A DNA stretch of 49,714 nt from Burkholderiales bacterium (GTDB lineage Bacteria; Pseudomonadota; Gammaproteobacteria; Burkholderiales; Burkholderiaceae_C). The notes under the pieces were generated by a model, which saw only the letters and a list, made by a program, of their open reading frames with translations, ran no database searches and was not told the origin of the DNA. The stretch's first letter is position 1, and every line of letters begins with the position of its first letter. Positions 1 through 8,600 of this stretch are shown here, in pieces. The position numbers were made by a program, and so were the translations under genes. The stretch is taken from the NCBI GenBank assembly GCA_016000195.1, contig JAECRO010000020.1, positions 1-49,714 of the forward strand. The letters run 5' to 3'.

Positions 1-44
1 ATGAGACCATCATAACGTTACCGTAAATAGCTGAATACCCCACT
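1..44. other. Unidentified sequence abutting broken hsdM
   Basis: All three plus-strand frames carry stop codons within these first bases (13-15, 24-26 and 32-34), and HsdM-like coding sequence begins abruptly at about position 45. The segment is therefore not part of hsdM. It could be the end of an inserted element or a deletion scar whose other side lies outside the window. I do not recognise it as the terminus of a known insertion sequence. Confidence 0.35.
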
Positions 45-770
45 TTGAAAATCACCGTCGAGCGCCCGCTGCGGCTCAATTTTTGCGTCAGCGACGCGCG
101 CATCAAGCGGTTCAGGAATACCAATTTCTTCGCCGAGCTGATCCTGTCGAACAAGCGCAAGGACAAGGCCGCGATGGCCGCCGACGTGCTCGAAGGCAAG
201 GCGCTGCAAAGCGCCATCCTGGCCGTGCTCGACGGCATGAAACCGGCCTTCAGCGCCAGCCAGCTGGTGAAAAACCGCGCCGCGTTCGAGGCGCAGCTGG
301 CCGCCGCCTTTGCCACCGCCGGCGTGCCGCTGGACGCCAAGCTCAAAGATACGCTGCTCAGCCCCGGCAGTCTGGCCGAGAGAGACCCCAGCGCCGACAT
401 TTGTCATGACAAAAAAGGCCGGCCCGAACCCGACCCGGAGTTGCGCGACACCGAAAACGTGCCCCTGCCGCCGGGCATCGGCCTGCCGCTGCCGCTGGAC
501 TACGACAGCCCCAAGAACAAGGGCAAGCTGGACGTGGAGCCGCTGCTGGCGCTGGTGCAAAGCCATTGCGAGGCCTACCTGGCCGCCGAAGTGCTGCCCT
601 ACCGCCCCGACGCCTGGATTGACCACGGCAAGATCAAGGTGGGCTACGAAATTCCCTTCAACCGCCACTTTTACGAGTACGAAGCCCCGCGCCCGCTGGA
701 CGAGATTGCGGCGGACATCACCGCGCTGGAGCAGGACATCATGGCGATGCTTAAAGAGGTGACAGCGTGA
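45..770 (+). pseudogene. hsdM: Type I restriction-modification DNA methyltransferase, C-terminal fragment
   Basis: HsdM is the adenine methyltransferase subunit of type I restriction-modification enzymes and works as M2S or R2M2S complexes. Only the last ~241 residues are present. The catalytic NPPF motif and the SAM-binding region would lie upstream and are absent. Typical tail elements are visible: ITVERPLRLNF at the N-terminal edge and VGYEIPFNRHFYEYEAPRPLDEI near the C-terminus (split across residues ~198-222). The only available start is TTG at 45, immediately after unrelated sequence with stops in every frame, so this is a truncated gene rather than a complete short one. Its end overlaps the next gene by 4 nt (ATGA-type arrangement), as expected in an hsd operon. 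Unless an intact copy lies elsewhere, the methylase is probably non-functional. Confidence 0.8.
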
Positions 771-1084
771 GTGAACTGATTCTTTACCAAACGGACGACG
801 GCCTGATCCGTGTGCAGCTTCGGACTTTGGATGGCAATGTCTGGCTAACGCAGGTAGAGATTGCCGAACTCTTTGCGACCACAAAGCAAAACGTCAGCCT
901 GCATACGGCCAATGTCTTGAAAGAAGGTGAATTGAAGGCCGCCTCAGTTGTCAAGGATTCCTTGACAACTGCCGCCGATGGCAAGAACTACCGCACCAAG
1001 CTCTACCGCCTGGAAATGATTCTGGCTGTGGGCTACCGCGTCAAAGGCCACCGCGGCACCCAGTTCCGCCAATGGGCCAGGTCG
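767..1084 (+). pseudogene. rhuM: RhuM-family protein, N-terminal fragment
   Basis: The first ~104 residues match the start of RhuM-type proteins, which are often encoded inside type I restriction-modification operons and whose function is unclear. The recognisable part runs from LILYQTDDG through VWLTQVEIAELF (a helix-turn-helix-like segment) to YRVKGHRGTQFRQWA. Family members usually continue for a further ~200 residues, but similarity stops at about 1082, where a palindromic repeat and a GIY-YIG nuclease gene are inserted. The frame stays open to 1750 but encodes only repeat-derived sequence such as three HSPSFR units. The start overlaps the hsdM stop. The C-terminal part of RhuM was not found downstream. 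Confidence 0.75.
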
Positions 1085-1087
1085 TCC

Positions 1088-1139
1088 CGTCATTCCCGCG
1101 AAGAGCCTGCCCTCGACCTTATCGGGGACGGGAATCCAG
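1088..1139. repeat. Palindromic CGTCATTCCCGCGAA-type repeat
   Basis: The segment opens with CGTCATTCCCGCGAA and closes with GGGAATCCAG, the two arms of a repeat seen again at 1547-1571, 1581-1720 and 12682-12826. Here the arms are separated by an extra stretch. It marks the junction where RhuM coding similarity ends and lies 15 bp before the GIY-YIG start codon. Confidence 0.6.
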
Positions 1140-1154
1140 CAGCGAAGGTTCACC

Positions 1155-1445
1155 ATGAAACAACCGGCCATTTACATCCTTGCCAGCCAGCGAAACGGAA
1201 CGCTGTATATCGGCGTCACCAGCGACCTGGTAAAACGTATTTGGCAGCACCAGAGCAAGGCCGTCGAAGGTTTTACCCAGAAGTACAAAGTCCACCAACT
1301 GGTTTACTTCGAGCAGCACATGGATATGGTTGCGGCAATCACTCGGGAAAAACAACTCAAGAAATGGAATCGTGCCTGGAAGTTGGCGCTGATCGAAAAA
1401 ACCAATCCCGAATGGCGCGACCTTTGGGACGATATCGTGGGCTGA
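1155..1445 (+). CDS. GIY-YIG nuclease-domain protein (stand-alone)
   Basis: This 96-residue protein consists of essentially one GIY-YIG nuclease domain. The YIL and YIG halves of the signature are at residues ~6-8 and ~19-21 with NGTLYIGVTSDLVKRIWQH around them, followed by conserved basic positions and a C-terminal NPEWRDLW segment. The family cleaves DNA with a single metal ion; stand-alone versions of this UvrC/YhbQ-like type have no well-defined role. The ATG has a GAAGG ribosome-binding site about 5 nt upstream. The gene sits between palindromic repeats in the middle of the rhuM fragment. Similar genes flanked by such repeats occur in other proteobacteria (recalled, not searched), so it may be cargo or helper of the repeat. 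Confidence in the domain is high; its mobility role is inference. Confidence 0.85.
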   Translation: MKQPAIYILASQRNGTLYIGVTSDLVKRIWQHQSKAVEGFTQKYKVHQLVYFEQHMDMVAAITREKQLKKWNRAWKLALIEKTNPEWRDLWDDIVG

Positions 1446-1492
1446 GGCACGACGGTTCCAGGACTGTGCGCCGTACCCGAGAAGCCCATCAC

Positions 1493-1571
1493 CATTCCCC
1501 CTCCTTCCGTCATTCCCCCTCCTTCCGTCATTCCCCCTCCTTCCGTCATTCCCGCGAAGGCGGGAATCCAG
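1493..1571. repeat. Three 18-bp tandem repeats running into a palindromic repeat
   Basis: The 18-bp unit CATTCCCCCTCCTTCCGT occurs three times without mismatch at 1493-1510, 1511-1528 and 1529-1546. It runs directly into CATTCCCGCGAAGGCGGGAATCCAG (1547-1571), a hairpin with arms CCCGC/GCGGG. The unit looks like a degenerate, amplified half of that palindrome. Confidence 0.85.
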
Positions 1572-1580
1572 TGCCCCCAG

Positions 1581-1720
1581 CTAAAGATGCGGTCAGTAAT
1601 AACTTACCTGCGTCATACCCGCGAAGGCGGGTATCCAGACTCGTTGGCGCTTTCAACCCGGGTTGCTGGATTCCCGCCTTCGCGGGAATGACGGGAAGTT
1701 ATTATTTGCCAGATCCTAAG
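1581..1720. mobile_element. MITE-like element, copy 1
   Basis: A ~140-bp non-coding element closely related to 12682-12826. It contains two inverted CCCGCGAAGGCGGG-type hairpins (around 1611-1637 and 1668-1693). Its ends are imperfect terminal inverted repeats: the right end read inward begins CTTAGGATCT, then AATAACTTCCC; the left end begins CTAAAGATGC, then AATAACTTACC. No transposase is encoded. It lies between the GIY-YIG gene and hsdS. Confidence 0.65.
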
Positions 1721-1746
1721 CGGGTGAAACGCAAGGGGGATGGGGC

Positions 1747-3084
1747 GTGAGTTATCCCGTTTATGGGGAATACAAGGCAACCCGCTGGCCCGAAGTCGGA
1801 CACATTCCGACCGGCTGGGAGGCACGGCGCTTGAAGTTCTCCGCGACCTGCAACGATGAAACGCTGCCCGAAACGACCGATCCAGATTTTGAGATGGCTT
1901 ATGTGGACATCTCCAGCGTGGGCCTTGTGAACGGCATTACTGCGGTGGAAGTCCAGACCTTTGAAAAAGCGCCCTCTCGTGCGCGGCGCATTGTCAGGCA
2001 CGGCGACACCCTGATTTCAACCGTGCGGACTTACCTGAAGGCCATCGCGCCGGTTGATGCCCCGCCTGAAAACATGATTGTGTCCACGGGTTTTGCCGTG
2101 GTGCGGCCTCTTGGCTTCATCCACAGTGGCTTCCTCGGCTACGCACTGCAAAACACGGCGTTCATTGATGCGGTGGTTGCCAACTCCACGGGTGTCAGCT
2201 ATCCAGCCATCAACCCAACAAGCCTCATTTGCCTGGCGGTTTGCTACCCAAAAGACAAGAAGGAACAGCAGCAAATCGCCGCGTTTCTGGACTGGAAAAC
2301 GGGCCAGATCGACGCGCTGATTGCGAAGAAAAAAGAGCTGATGGACAAGCTCAAGGAAAAGCGGCTGGCGGTCATCACCCAGGCCGTCACCAAGGGCCTG
2401 AACCCAGCCGCCCCGCTGCGCGATTCGGGCATTCCGTGGCTGGGCGCTGTGCCGGCGCATTGGGACGTTACTTACCTACGCTGGTTTTTGAGAACAGGTT
2501 CCGGTGATTTTTTATCCAATGAGGATATGGAGAGATATCCTGACGAAATCCATTTCATTCCAGTGGTGGGTGGAAATGGAATCATGGGCTACACATCAGG
2601 GTGGAATACAGATGCAAATTGCTTGGTCGCAGGGCGAGTGGGCGCTCATTGTGGAAACATTCACCTGATTCGAGAAAAATGCTGGGTGACCGACAACGCG
2701 CTACGCATCGGGATGATTGATGATGTATTTGATTCGGAGTATCTGTATTGGCTGTTGAAGTCGATGAACCTAAACGACGACGCGAACAGAAATGCTCAAC
2801 CACTAATCACAGGTGAGACTGTCAAGTCCAAAAAAGTCGCTCTGCCACCGCTATCAGAGCAGAAATTTATCGCGGATCACCTTACGCAGAAAACTACAGC
2901 GATTCACATGATGCAAGCAAAAATTGAATCCGCCATCGCCCGCCTCACCGAATACCGCACAGCCCTCATCACCGCCGCCACCACCGGCAAGATCGACGTG
3001 CGCCAGGTCGCCATTCCCAGACAGTCCGCCCAGACGGCTCCAACCCGATCCACCAGCATTGACAGCATTGCCTGCACTGCCTAA
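1747..3084 (+). CDS. hsdS: Type I restriction enzyme specificity subunit
   Basis: HsdS recognises the bipartite DNA target and scaffolds HsdM and HsdR. The 445-residue product shows two target-recognition domains (about 10-170 and 235-385). Each is followed by a conserved helical spacer: QQQIAAFLDWKTGQIDALI (residues ~175-195), leading to a repeat of the GIPWLGAVPAHW entry motif at ~225-236, and LSEQKFIADHL with RLTEYRTALITAATTGKID near the C-terminus. The start is GTG at 1747, overlapping the open end of the disrupted rhuM frame; an ATG at 1740 is out of frame. The second recognition domain (about 2470-2930) is visibly richer in A+T than the flanking coding sequence, which suggests domain replacement by recombination. 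Length is normal for the family. Confidence 0.93.
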   Translation: MSYPVYGEYKATRWPEVGHIPTGWEARRLKFSATCNDETLPETTDPDFEMAYVDISSVGLVNGITAVEVQTFEKAPSRARRIVRHGDTLISTVRTYLKAIAPVDAPPENMIVSTGFAVVRPLGFIHSGFLGYALQNTAFIDAVVANSTGVSYPAINPTSLICLAVCYPKDKKEQQQIAAFLDWKTGQIDALIAKKKELMDKLKEKRLAVITQAVTKGLNPAAPLRDSGIPWLGAVPAHWDVTYLRWFLRTGSGDFLSNEDMERYPDEIHFIPVVGGNGIMGYTSGWNTDANCLVAGRVGAHCGNIHLIREKCWVTDNALRIGMIDDVFDSEYLYWLLKSMNLNDDANRNAQPLITGETVKSKKVALPPLSEQKFIADHLTQKTTAIHMMQAKIESAIARLTEYRTALITAATTGKIDVRQVAIPRQSAQTAPTRSTSIDSIACTA

Positions 3085-3093
3085 AGTGACCGC

Positions 3094-3357
3094 ATGAGCA
3101 CCACCCTGACCATTCGCAATCTGGAAGAAACCGTGAAGCAAAAGCTGCGCATGCAGGCGGCCAGCCACGGGCGTTCGATGGAAGCCGAGGCCAGAGAAAT
3201 CCTGACGCTGGCGGTCACCCGGCCCGCGCCGGCTTCTTCGCAGGCGGCGGCCCCGATCAGCGAAGCTGCGAGAAACGCGGTGGAATCCGTTCGGGGCCTC
3301 TGGCAAGGCCGCGGAAGCACTGACGAGATGATGCGGGAGCTGCGGGGCGAGGACTAA
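3094..3357 (+). CDS. FitA/VapB-like ribbon-helix-helix antitoxin
   Basis: An 87-residue protein whose N-terminal ~45 residues form a ribbon-helix-helix DNA-binding domain. TLTIRNLEETVKQKLRMQA resembles the FitA strand and first helix, and HGRSMEAEAREIL the second helix. The C-terminal tail (RGLWQGRGSTDEMMRELRGED) is the part expected to bind and block the toxin active site. It starts 9 nt after hsdS and is followed 5 nt later by the PIN-domain toxin gene, the usual antitoxin-toxin order. Such antitoxins repress their own operon through upstream operators; no clear operator was identified, and the pair may be read from the hsd transcript. Confidence 0.82.
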   Translation: MSTTLTIRNLEETVKQKLRMQAASHGRSMEAEAREILTLAVTRPAPASSQAAAPISEAARNAVESVRGLWQGRGSTDEMMRELRGED

Positions 3358-3362
3358 ATAGC

Positions 3363-3758
3363 GTGGCGCTTCTGGTGGACACCAACGTCATTGCCGATGT
3401 GCTGTACAACGACCCGGTATGGGGCAACTGGTCGGCTGAACAACTGGCGCGCCACTTTGGCGGGCTGCTCATCAACCCTGTCATTTACGCCGAGCTGAGT
3501 TACCGGGCGAGCACGCCGGACGACGTGCCGGCCATCATGACCCGGCTGGGTCTGGGCTATGCGGAAATGCCGCTGGCGTCCCTGTTTTCAGCCGGGCAGG
3601 CTTACAAGGCTTACCGGCAGCGCGGCGGGCTGAAAACGGCGCCGCTGCCCGATTTTTTCATCGGCGCCCACGCCGAAGCCGCCGGCCTGACGCTGCTGAC
3701 CCGCGACAAGAGCCGCTACACCACTTACTTTCCCGGCGCACGCCTGATTTGCCCGTGA
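3363..3758 (+). CDS. PIN-domain toxin (VapC/FitB-like ribonuclease)
   Basis: A 131-residue PIN-domain protein. The expected acidic active-site residues are present: Asp in LLVDTNVIAD (residue ~6), Glu in PVIYAELSY (~43), Asp in LPDFFIGAHA (~98) and Asp in LTRDKSRY (~116). VapC-type PIN toxins are magnesium-dependent ribonucleases, usually cutting initiator tRNA or rRNA loops. The start is GTG at 3363. The upstream antitoxin gene completes a standard module. The pair is embedded between hsdS and the OLD-like nuclease gene, so it may stabilise the restriction island. All catalytic residues look intact, so the toxin should be active. Confidence 0.87.
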   Translation: MALLVDTNVIADVLYNDPVWGNWSAEQLARHFGGLLINPVIYAELSYRASTPDDVPAIMTRLGLGYAEMPLASLFSAGQAYKAYRQRGGLKTAPLPDFFIGAHAEAAGLTLLTRDKSRYTTYFPGARLICP

Positions 3759-3783
3759 CCCCCTTATTGCTGAAATCCTGAAA

Positions 3784-5592
3784 ATGCGCCTGCTTCACTA
3801 TTTGGAAATCGAAAACTTCAAGCGCTTTGGCAACCGGCAGCGCATTGAGCTGGACCATCCGGCGGTGCTGATCGGCCCGAACAACTGCGGCAAGACCAGC
3901 GCCATTCAGGCACTGGCGCTGTGGTCGCAGGCGGTCCAGACCTGGTACGACGTGCGCAAAGCTTCTTCAGCCAAAGAGCGCACAGCCACGGCGCTGAACC
4001 GGCTCAACATCGTGGCCGTGCCGGTGCAGCGCACGCGGTTTTTTTGGCACAACACGCATGTGCGGGCGGGTGCCAAGGACATTACGCTCACCATCACCGT
4101 GGGCATCGAGTTCAAGGGCCAGGTGCTGGCCCTGCCCATGCGCTTTCGCAACCAGGGCGATGAGCTGGTGTATTGCACGCCGGACCCATCGGTGGTGGCC
4201 AATCTGGAGTTTTTGAAATACGCGGCAAGCATCCGGGTCGAGCTGCTCTACCCGATGTCGGGCCTGGAAACCGAAGAAGCCATTTTGCAGCCGGGCCGCA
4301 TCGACGTGCTGCTGGGCCAGGGGCAAACCGCGCAGGTGCTGCGCAACCTGTGCCTGATGGTTGCAAAAGACACGCCCGATGACTGGACGCGCATCGTGGC
4401 GCTGATGAAGCGGCTGTTCAATGTGACGCTGGAAACCCCGCAGGAAACCACGCGCGGCGCGATTGAGATGCGCTACAAGCAGCCCGGCGTGCGCGAAGTG
4501 CTGGATGTGTCCTCGTCCGGGCGCGGCTTCCAGCAAATGCTGCTGATTTTTGCCTACCTGTATTCGCACAAGGGCAGCGTGCTGCTGGTCGATGAGCCCG
4601 ACGCGCACCTGGAAATCCTGCGCCAGAAACAGGTCTATGTGCTGCTGCGCGACATTGCCTCTGAAAACCAGTCGCAGGTGGTGATGGTGACGCATTCGGA
4701 GGTGATTCTGGACGAGGCGCTGGACAACAACCTCACGCTCCTGATGGAGGGCCAGACGGACGACCTGGCGCGCAAGCCGGAAATCCGCAACAGCCTGAAG
4801 CACTTTGGCGCCGACCACTACATCAAGGCGCGCGAGCGCGGCTATGTGCTGTATGTCGAGGGCGGCACCGATGTGGACATGCTGCGCGCCCTGGCCGAGC
4901 GGCTCCATCACCCGGTGGCGGCGATCTGGGACGAGCGCATCAACACGTTTTACGTACAGAACAATTACCCCGATGTGTCGCTGGAGAGCGAGCTGGAGCG
5001 GGTGGAAGGCGGCTTTGGCGTCACGCCGCGCGTTCACTTCAGCGGCCTGAACAAGCTGCTGCCTGACCTCAAGGGGCTGGCCATTCTGGACAACGACGGC
5101 CAGAACCGCAAAAGCAGCGTGGAAGGCCGCTTGACCCTGAGCTACTGGCGCCGCTACGAGGCGGAAAACTACTTCGTGACGCCCGATGTGCTCAGGCGCT
5201 ATGCCCTTGGGGACAAAGAGGCGCCGCAACTGTTTGACGCCTCTGAGCTGGAAGTTGACGAGGTGCTGGATGCGCTGGTGCTGGAGCGGGTCTTTGAGTC
5301 GATTGAGGCGGACTTTCAGGCCTGGAAACAGGCGCCGCCCGAAGCCGCCCGCCTTGTGTGGGAAGCCACCACCCAGCGGCTCAAGCTCAGCACGTTCGCC
5401 GAAGAGTTTTTCAGGCGGCTGGCCGGGCGCATGGGCGGCGGCATGCTGCTGACCAAGGGCGAGCTGCATCGCCTGATGGCGGTGGTGGACCCGAAAACGA
5501 TTGCCGCCGAGGTCAGCGAAAAGCTCGATCTGCTGCAAACCCTGTTTACGGTGGCCGCCCCGCTGGTGGAAATCGATCAGCCCGCCGCGTAA
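3784..5592 (+). CDS. OLD-like ATPase with TOPRIM nuclease domain
   Basis: This 602-residue protein has an SMC/ABC-type ATPase domain followed by a TOPRIM domain, the architecture of overcoming-lysogenization-defect (OLD) nucleases. Walker A is GPNNCGKTS (~31-39), an ABC signature-like SSSGRGFQQML occurs around 240-250, Walker B is VLLVDEPDAHLE (~264-275) and the H-loop VMVTHSE (~300-306). TOPRIM acidic residues appear in LYVEGGTDVDML (~356-367) and LAILDNDGQN (~432-441). OLD proteins are ATP-controlled DNA nickases/nucleases used in phage defence. It lies between the PIN toxin and hsdR with 25- and 16-bp gaps, so it is probably part of the restriction operon. No UvrD-like helicase partner of the Gabija type is present. 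The function within a type I system is inferred from context. Confidence 0.82.
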   Translation: MRLLHYLEIENFKRFGNRQRIELDHPAVLIGPNNCGKTSAIQALALWSQAVQTWYDVRKASSAKERTATALNRLNIVAVPVQRTRFFWHNTHVRAGAKDITLTITVGIEFKGQVLALPMRFRNQGDELVYCTPDPSVVANLEFLKYAASIRVELLYPMSGLETEEAILQPGRIDVLLGQGQTAQVLRNLCLMVAKDTPDDWTRIVALMKRLFNVTLETPQETTRGAIEMRYKQPGVREVLDVSSSGRGFQQMLLIFAYLYSHKGSVLLVDEPDAHLEILRQKQVYVLLRDIASENQSQVVMVTHSEVILDEALDNNLTLLMEGQTDDLARKPEIRNSLKHFGADHYIKARERGYVLYVEGGTDVDMLRALAERLHHPVAAIWDERINTFYVQNNYPDVSLESELERVEGGFGVTPRVHFSGLNKLLPDLKGLAILDNDGQNRKSSVEGRLTLSYWRRYEAENYFVTPDVLRRYALGDKEAPQLFDASELEVDEVLDALVLERVFESIEADFQAWKQAPPEAARLVWEATTQRLKLSTFAEEFFRRLAGRMGGGMLLTKGELHRLMAVVDPKTIAAEVSEKLDLLQTLFTVAAPLVEIDQPAA

Positions 5593-5608
5593 CGAATCAC
5601 TGCCATCC

Positions 5609-8600
5609 ATGAAAAAACACACCGAAGCCCGCCTTGAAGATGCCATCGTCGCCCACCTGACCACGCAGGGCGGCTATGTCTTGGTGGACTACAGCAAGGG
5701 CGCGGCGGCGGGCCGCTACGACCGGGCGCTGGCGCTGGACCCGGCGCTGGTGCTGGGCTTCATCGAAGCCACGCAACCCAGGCTGTGGCAGAGCCTGCAA
5801 GCCATCCACAAGGCGGACACCGGCAAGGTGGTGCTTGATCACCTCGTCAAGGAGCTGGACACCAAGGGCATGCTCAAGGTGCTGCGCCAGGGCTTCAAGT
5901 GCTACGGCAAAAAACTGCGGGTGGCGGTGTTTGCCCCCAACAATGGCTTGAACCCGGACACGCTGGCGCTCTACGGCCAGAACGTGCTGAGCGTGACGCG
6001 CCAGCTTTTCTACAGCGAAGCGCACGCCAAGAGCCTGGACATGGTGCTGTTTCTCAACGGCCTGCCGATTGCCACGGTGGAGCTGAAAAATGAAATGTCC
6101 GGTCAGACGGTGGAGGACGCCAAGACGCAGTACAAAAAGCACCGCGACCAGCGCGAGCTGCTGTTTGAGTTCAAGAAACGCACGCTGGTGCATTTTGCGG
6201 TGGACCCGGATCAGGTCTTCATGGCGACGCGGCTCAGCGGCGACAAGACGCATTTTTTGCCCTTCAACCTGGGCAATGCGGGCCATGCGGGCAACCCGCC
6301 CGCTGCGGACGGTGGCTACCGCACCGCCTACCTGTGGCGTGAGGTCTGGCAAAAGGACAGCCTGCTCGACATTCTGGGCCGCTTCATGCACTTGCAGATT
6401 GAGGACAAGCGCATCCTGACCGATACCGGCATCAAGAAGATCACCCGTGAAACGATGATTTTTCCGCGCTATCACCAGCTCGATTCGGTACGGGCTCTGG
6501 TGGCGCATGCGCAAAAGCACGGGCCGGGGCGCAATTACCTGATTCAGCATTCGGCGGGCTCGGGCAAGTCCAACTCGATTGCCTGGCTGGCGCACCGGCT
6601 GTCCAGCCTGCACGACGCGAAGGACAAGAAGATTTTTGACTCGGTGATTGTGGTCACTGACCGCCGGATACTGGACCAGCAGTTGCAGGGCACGATTTAC
6701 CAGTTCGAGCACAAGCGCGGCGTGGTGCAAAAGATTGACGAGGACACGCGCCAGCTGGTGCAGGCGCTGGCCAGCGGCACGCCCATCATCATCACCACCT
6801 TGCAGAAGTTCCCCTTCATCACCGAGACGCTGGAAAAGCTGCACAAGGAAACGCCGGAAGAGCTGCAAAGCGGCGTCGCCATTTCGACCCAGGGCAGGCA
6901 ATTCGCCGTGATCGTGGACGAGGCGCACAGCTCGCAGTCGGGCGAAGGCGCGATGGAACTCAAGGGCGTGCTGAACGCCAGTGGCGTACAGGAAGAAGCG
7001 GCCCGCTACGTGCTCGAAAACGGCCTGAACGACGATGATGACGCCGACCATCTGGCCGGTGTCGTGCGCGAGATGATGAAGCGCGGCAAGCAGCCGAACC
7101 TGAGCTTTTTCGCCTTCACCGCGACGCCAAAATACAAGACCAAGAAGGTGTTCGACGAGCCCGGCCCGTCGGGCGAGGCGCCGTTTCACCTCTACACCAT
7201 GCGCCAGGCCATCGAGGAAAAATTCATCCTCGACGTGCTGAAGAACTTCATCACCTACGAGGCTTATTTCCGGCTGGTGCAGGTGGGCGACGACGACCCG
7301 CATGTCGAGCGCAAGAAAGCGGCGCGGGCGCTGGCGCGCACGCTGGCTTTTCATGAAGTCAATTTGCGCACCAAGACCGAGGTGATGGTGGAGCACTTTC
7401 GCACCCACGTGCGCCACAAGATCGGCGGGCGCGCCAAGGCCATGGTCGTGACCGATGGGCGCTTGCATGCGGTGCGCTACAAGCAGACTTTTGACAACTA
7501 CATTGCCGAAAAAGGTTACACCGACATCAAGACGCTGGTGGCCTTCTCGGGGGCGGTGGACGACCCGGCCATGCTGGGAAAAAGCTGGACCGAAGTCGGC
7601 ATGAACGGCGGCATCAAGGAAAAGGAGCTGCCCGAAAAGTTCGACAGCCACGAATACCAGGTTCTGCTGGTGGCCGAGAAATACCAGACCGGCTTTGACC
7701 AGCCGCTGCTGCACACCATGTATGTCGATAAAAAACTCACCGGCCTGCAGGCGGTGCAAACGCTGTCGCGCCTGAACCGCACCTGCGCGGGCAAGGAAGA
7801 CACCTTCATTCTGGACTTTCGCAACAGCCCCGAAGAAATCTTCAAGGCCTTCAAGCCCTACTACGAAGACACGCCGGCAGAACCCCTGGTGGATGCGCAG
7901 CACCTGTACCGCCTGCACCACCAGATTGAAGAAACGGGCCTGATTTTTGAGGCAGAAGTGCAGGCTTTTTGCGCCGTTTACTTCAAGCCGCTGCGCAAGG
8001 AAACCATCCATGACCATGCGGCCATGAACGGCATCCTGGATCAGGCGGTGGAGCGCTTCAAGGAACGGGATGAAGACACCTGCGAGGAAGTGAAAACGCT
8101 GCTGGTGAATTTTCGCAACCTGTACGGCTTTTTGTCGCAGGTGATTCCGTACCAGGACAGCGACCTGGAGCAGCTTTACACCTACCTTCGCTTTTTGCTC
8201 ACCAAGCTTCCCAGGCGCGAGGGCGCAGGGCCAGTGCATCTGGAAGACGAGGTAGAACTGCAGTATTACCGGCTGCAAAAAATCAGCGAAGGCCAGATTG
8301 ACCTGAACACTGGCGCGGGCCAGCCGCTCAAAGGCCCCAGCGACGTGGGCACTGGACAGGACGATGATGAAATACGGCTGTCCGAACTGATTGACCTGCT
8401 GAACCAGCGCTTTGGCACCGACTTCACTCAGGCTGACCAGCTCTTTTTTGACCAGATTCAGGAAGAGGCGGTGGAGAGCGACACGCTCAGGCAGGCCGCC
8501 GCGACAAACTCGAAAGAAGACTTTCGCTATGTGTTTGAAAAAGCGTTTGAGGGGCTGGTGATTGACCGCATGGACGGCAACGAGGCAATCTTCGGCAAGC

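Noticed and set aside
1493..1720. CRISPR array
   Set aside because: The 18-bp units are adjacent without spacers and lead into palindromic repeats; no cas genes are present.
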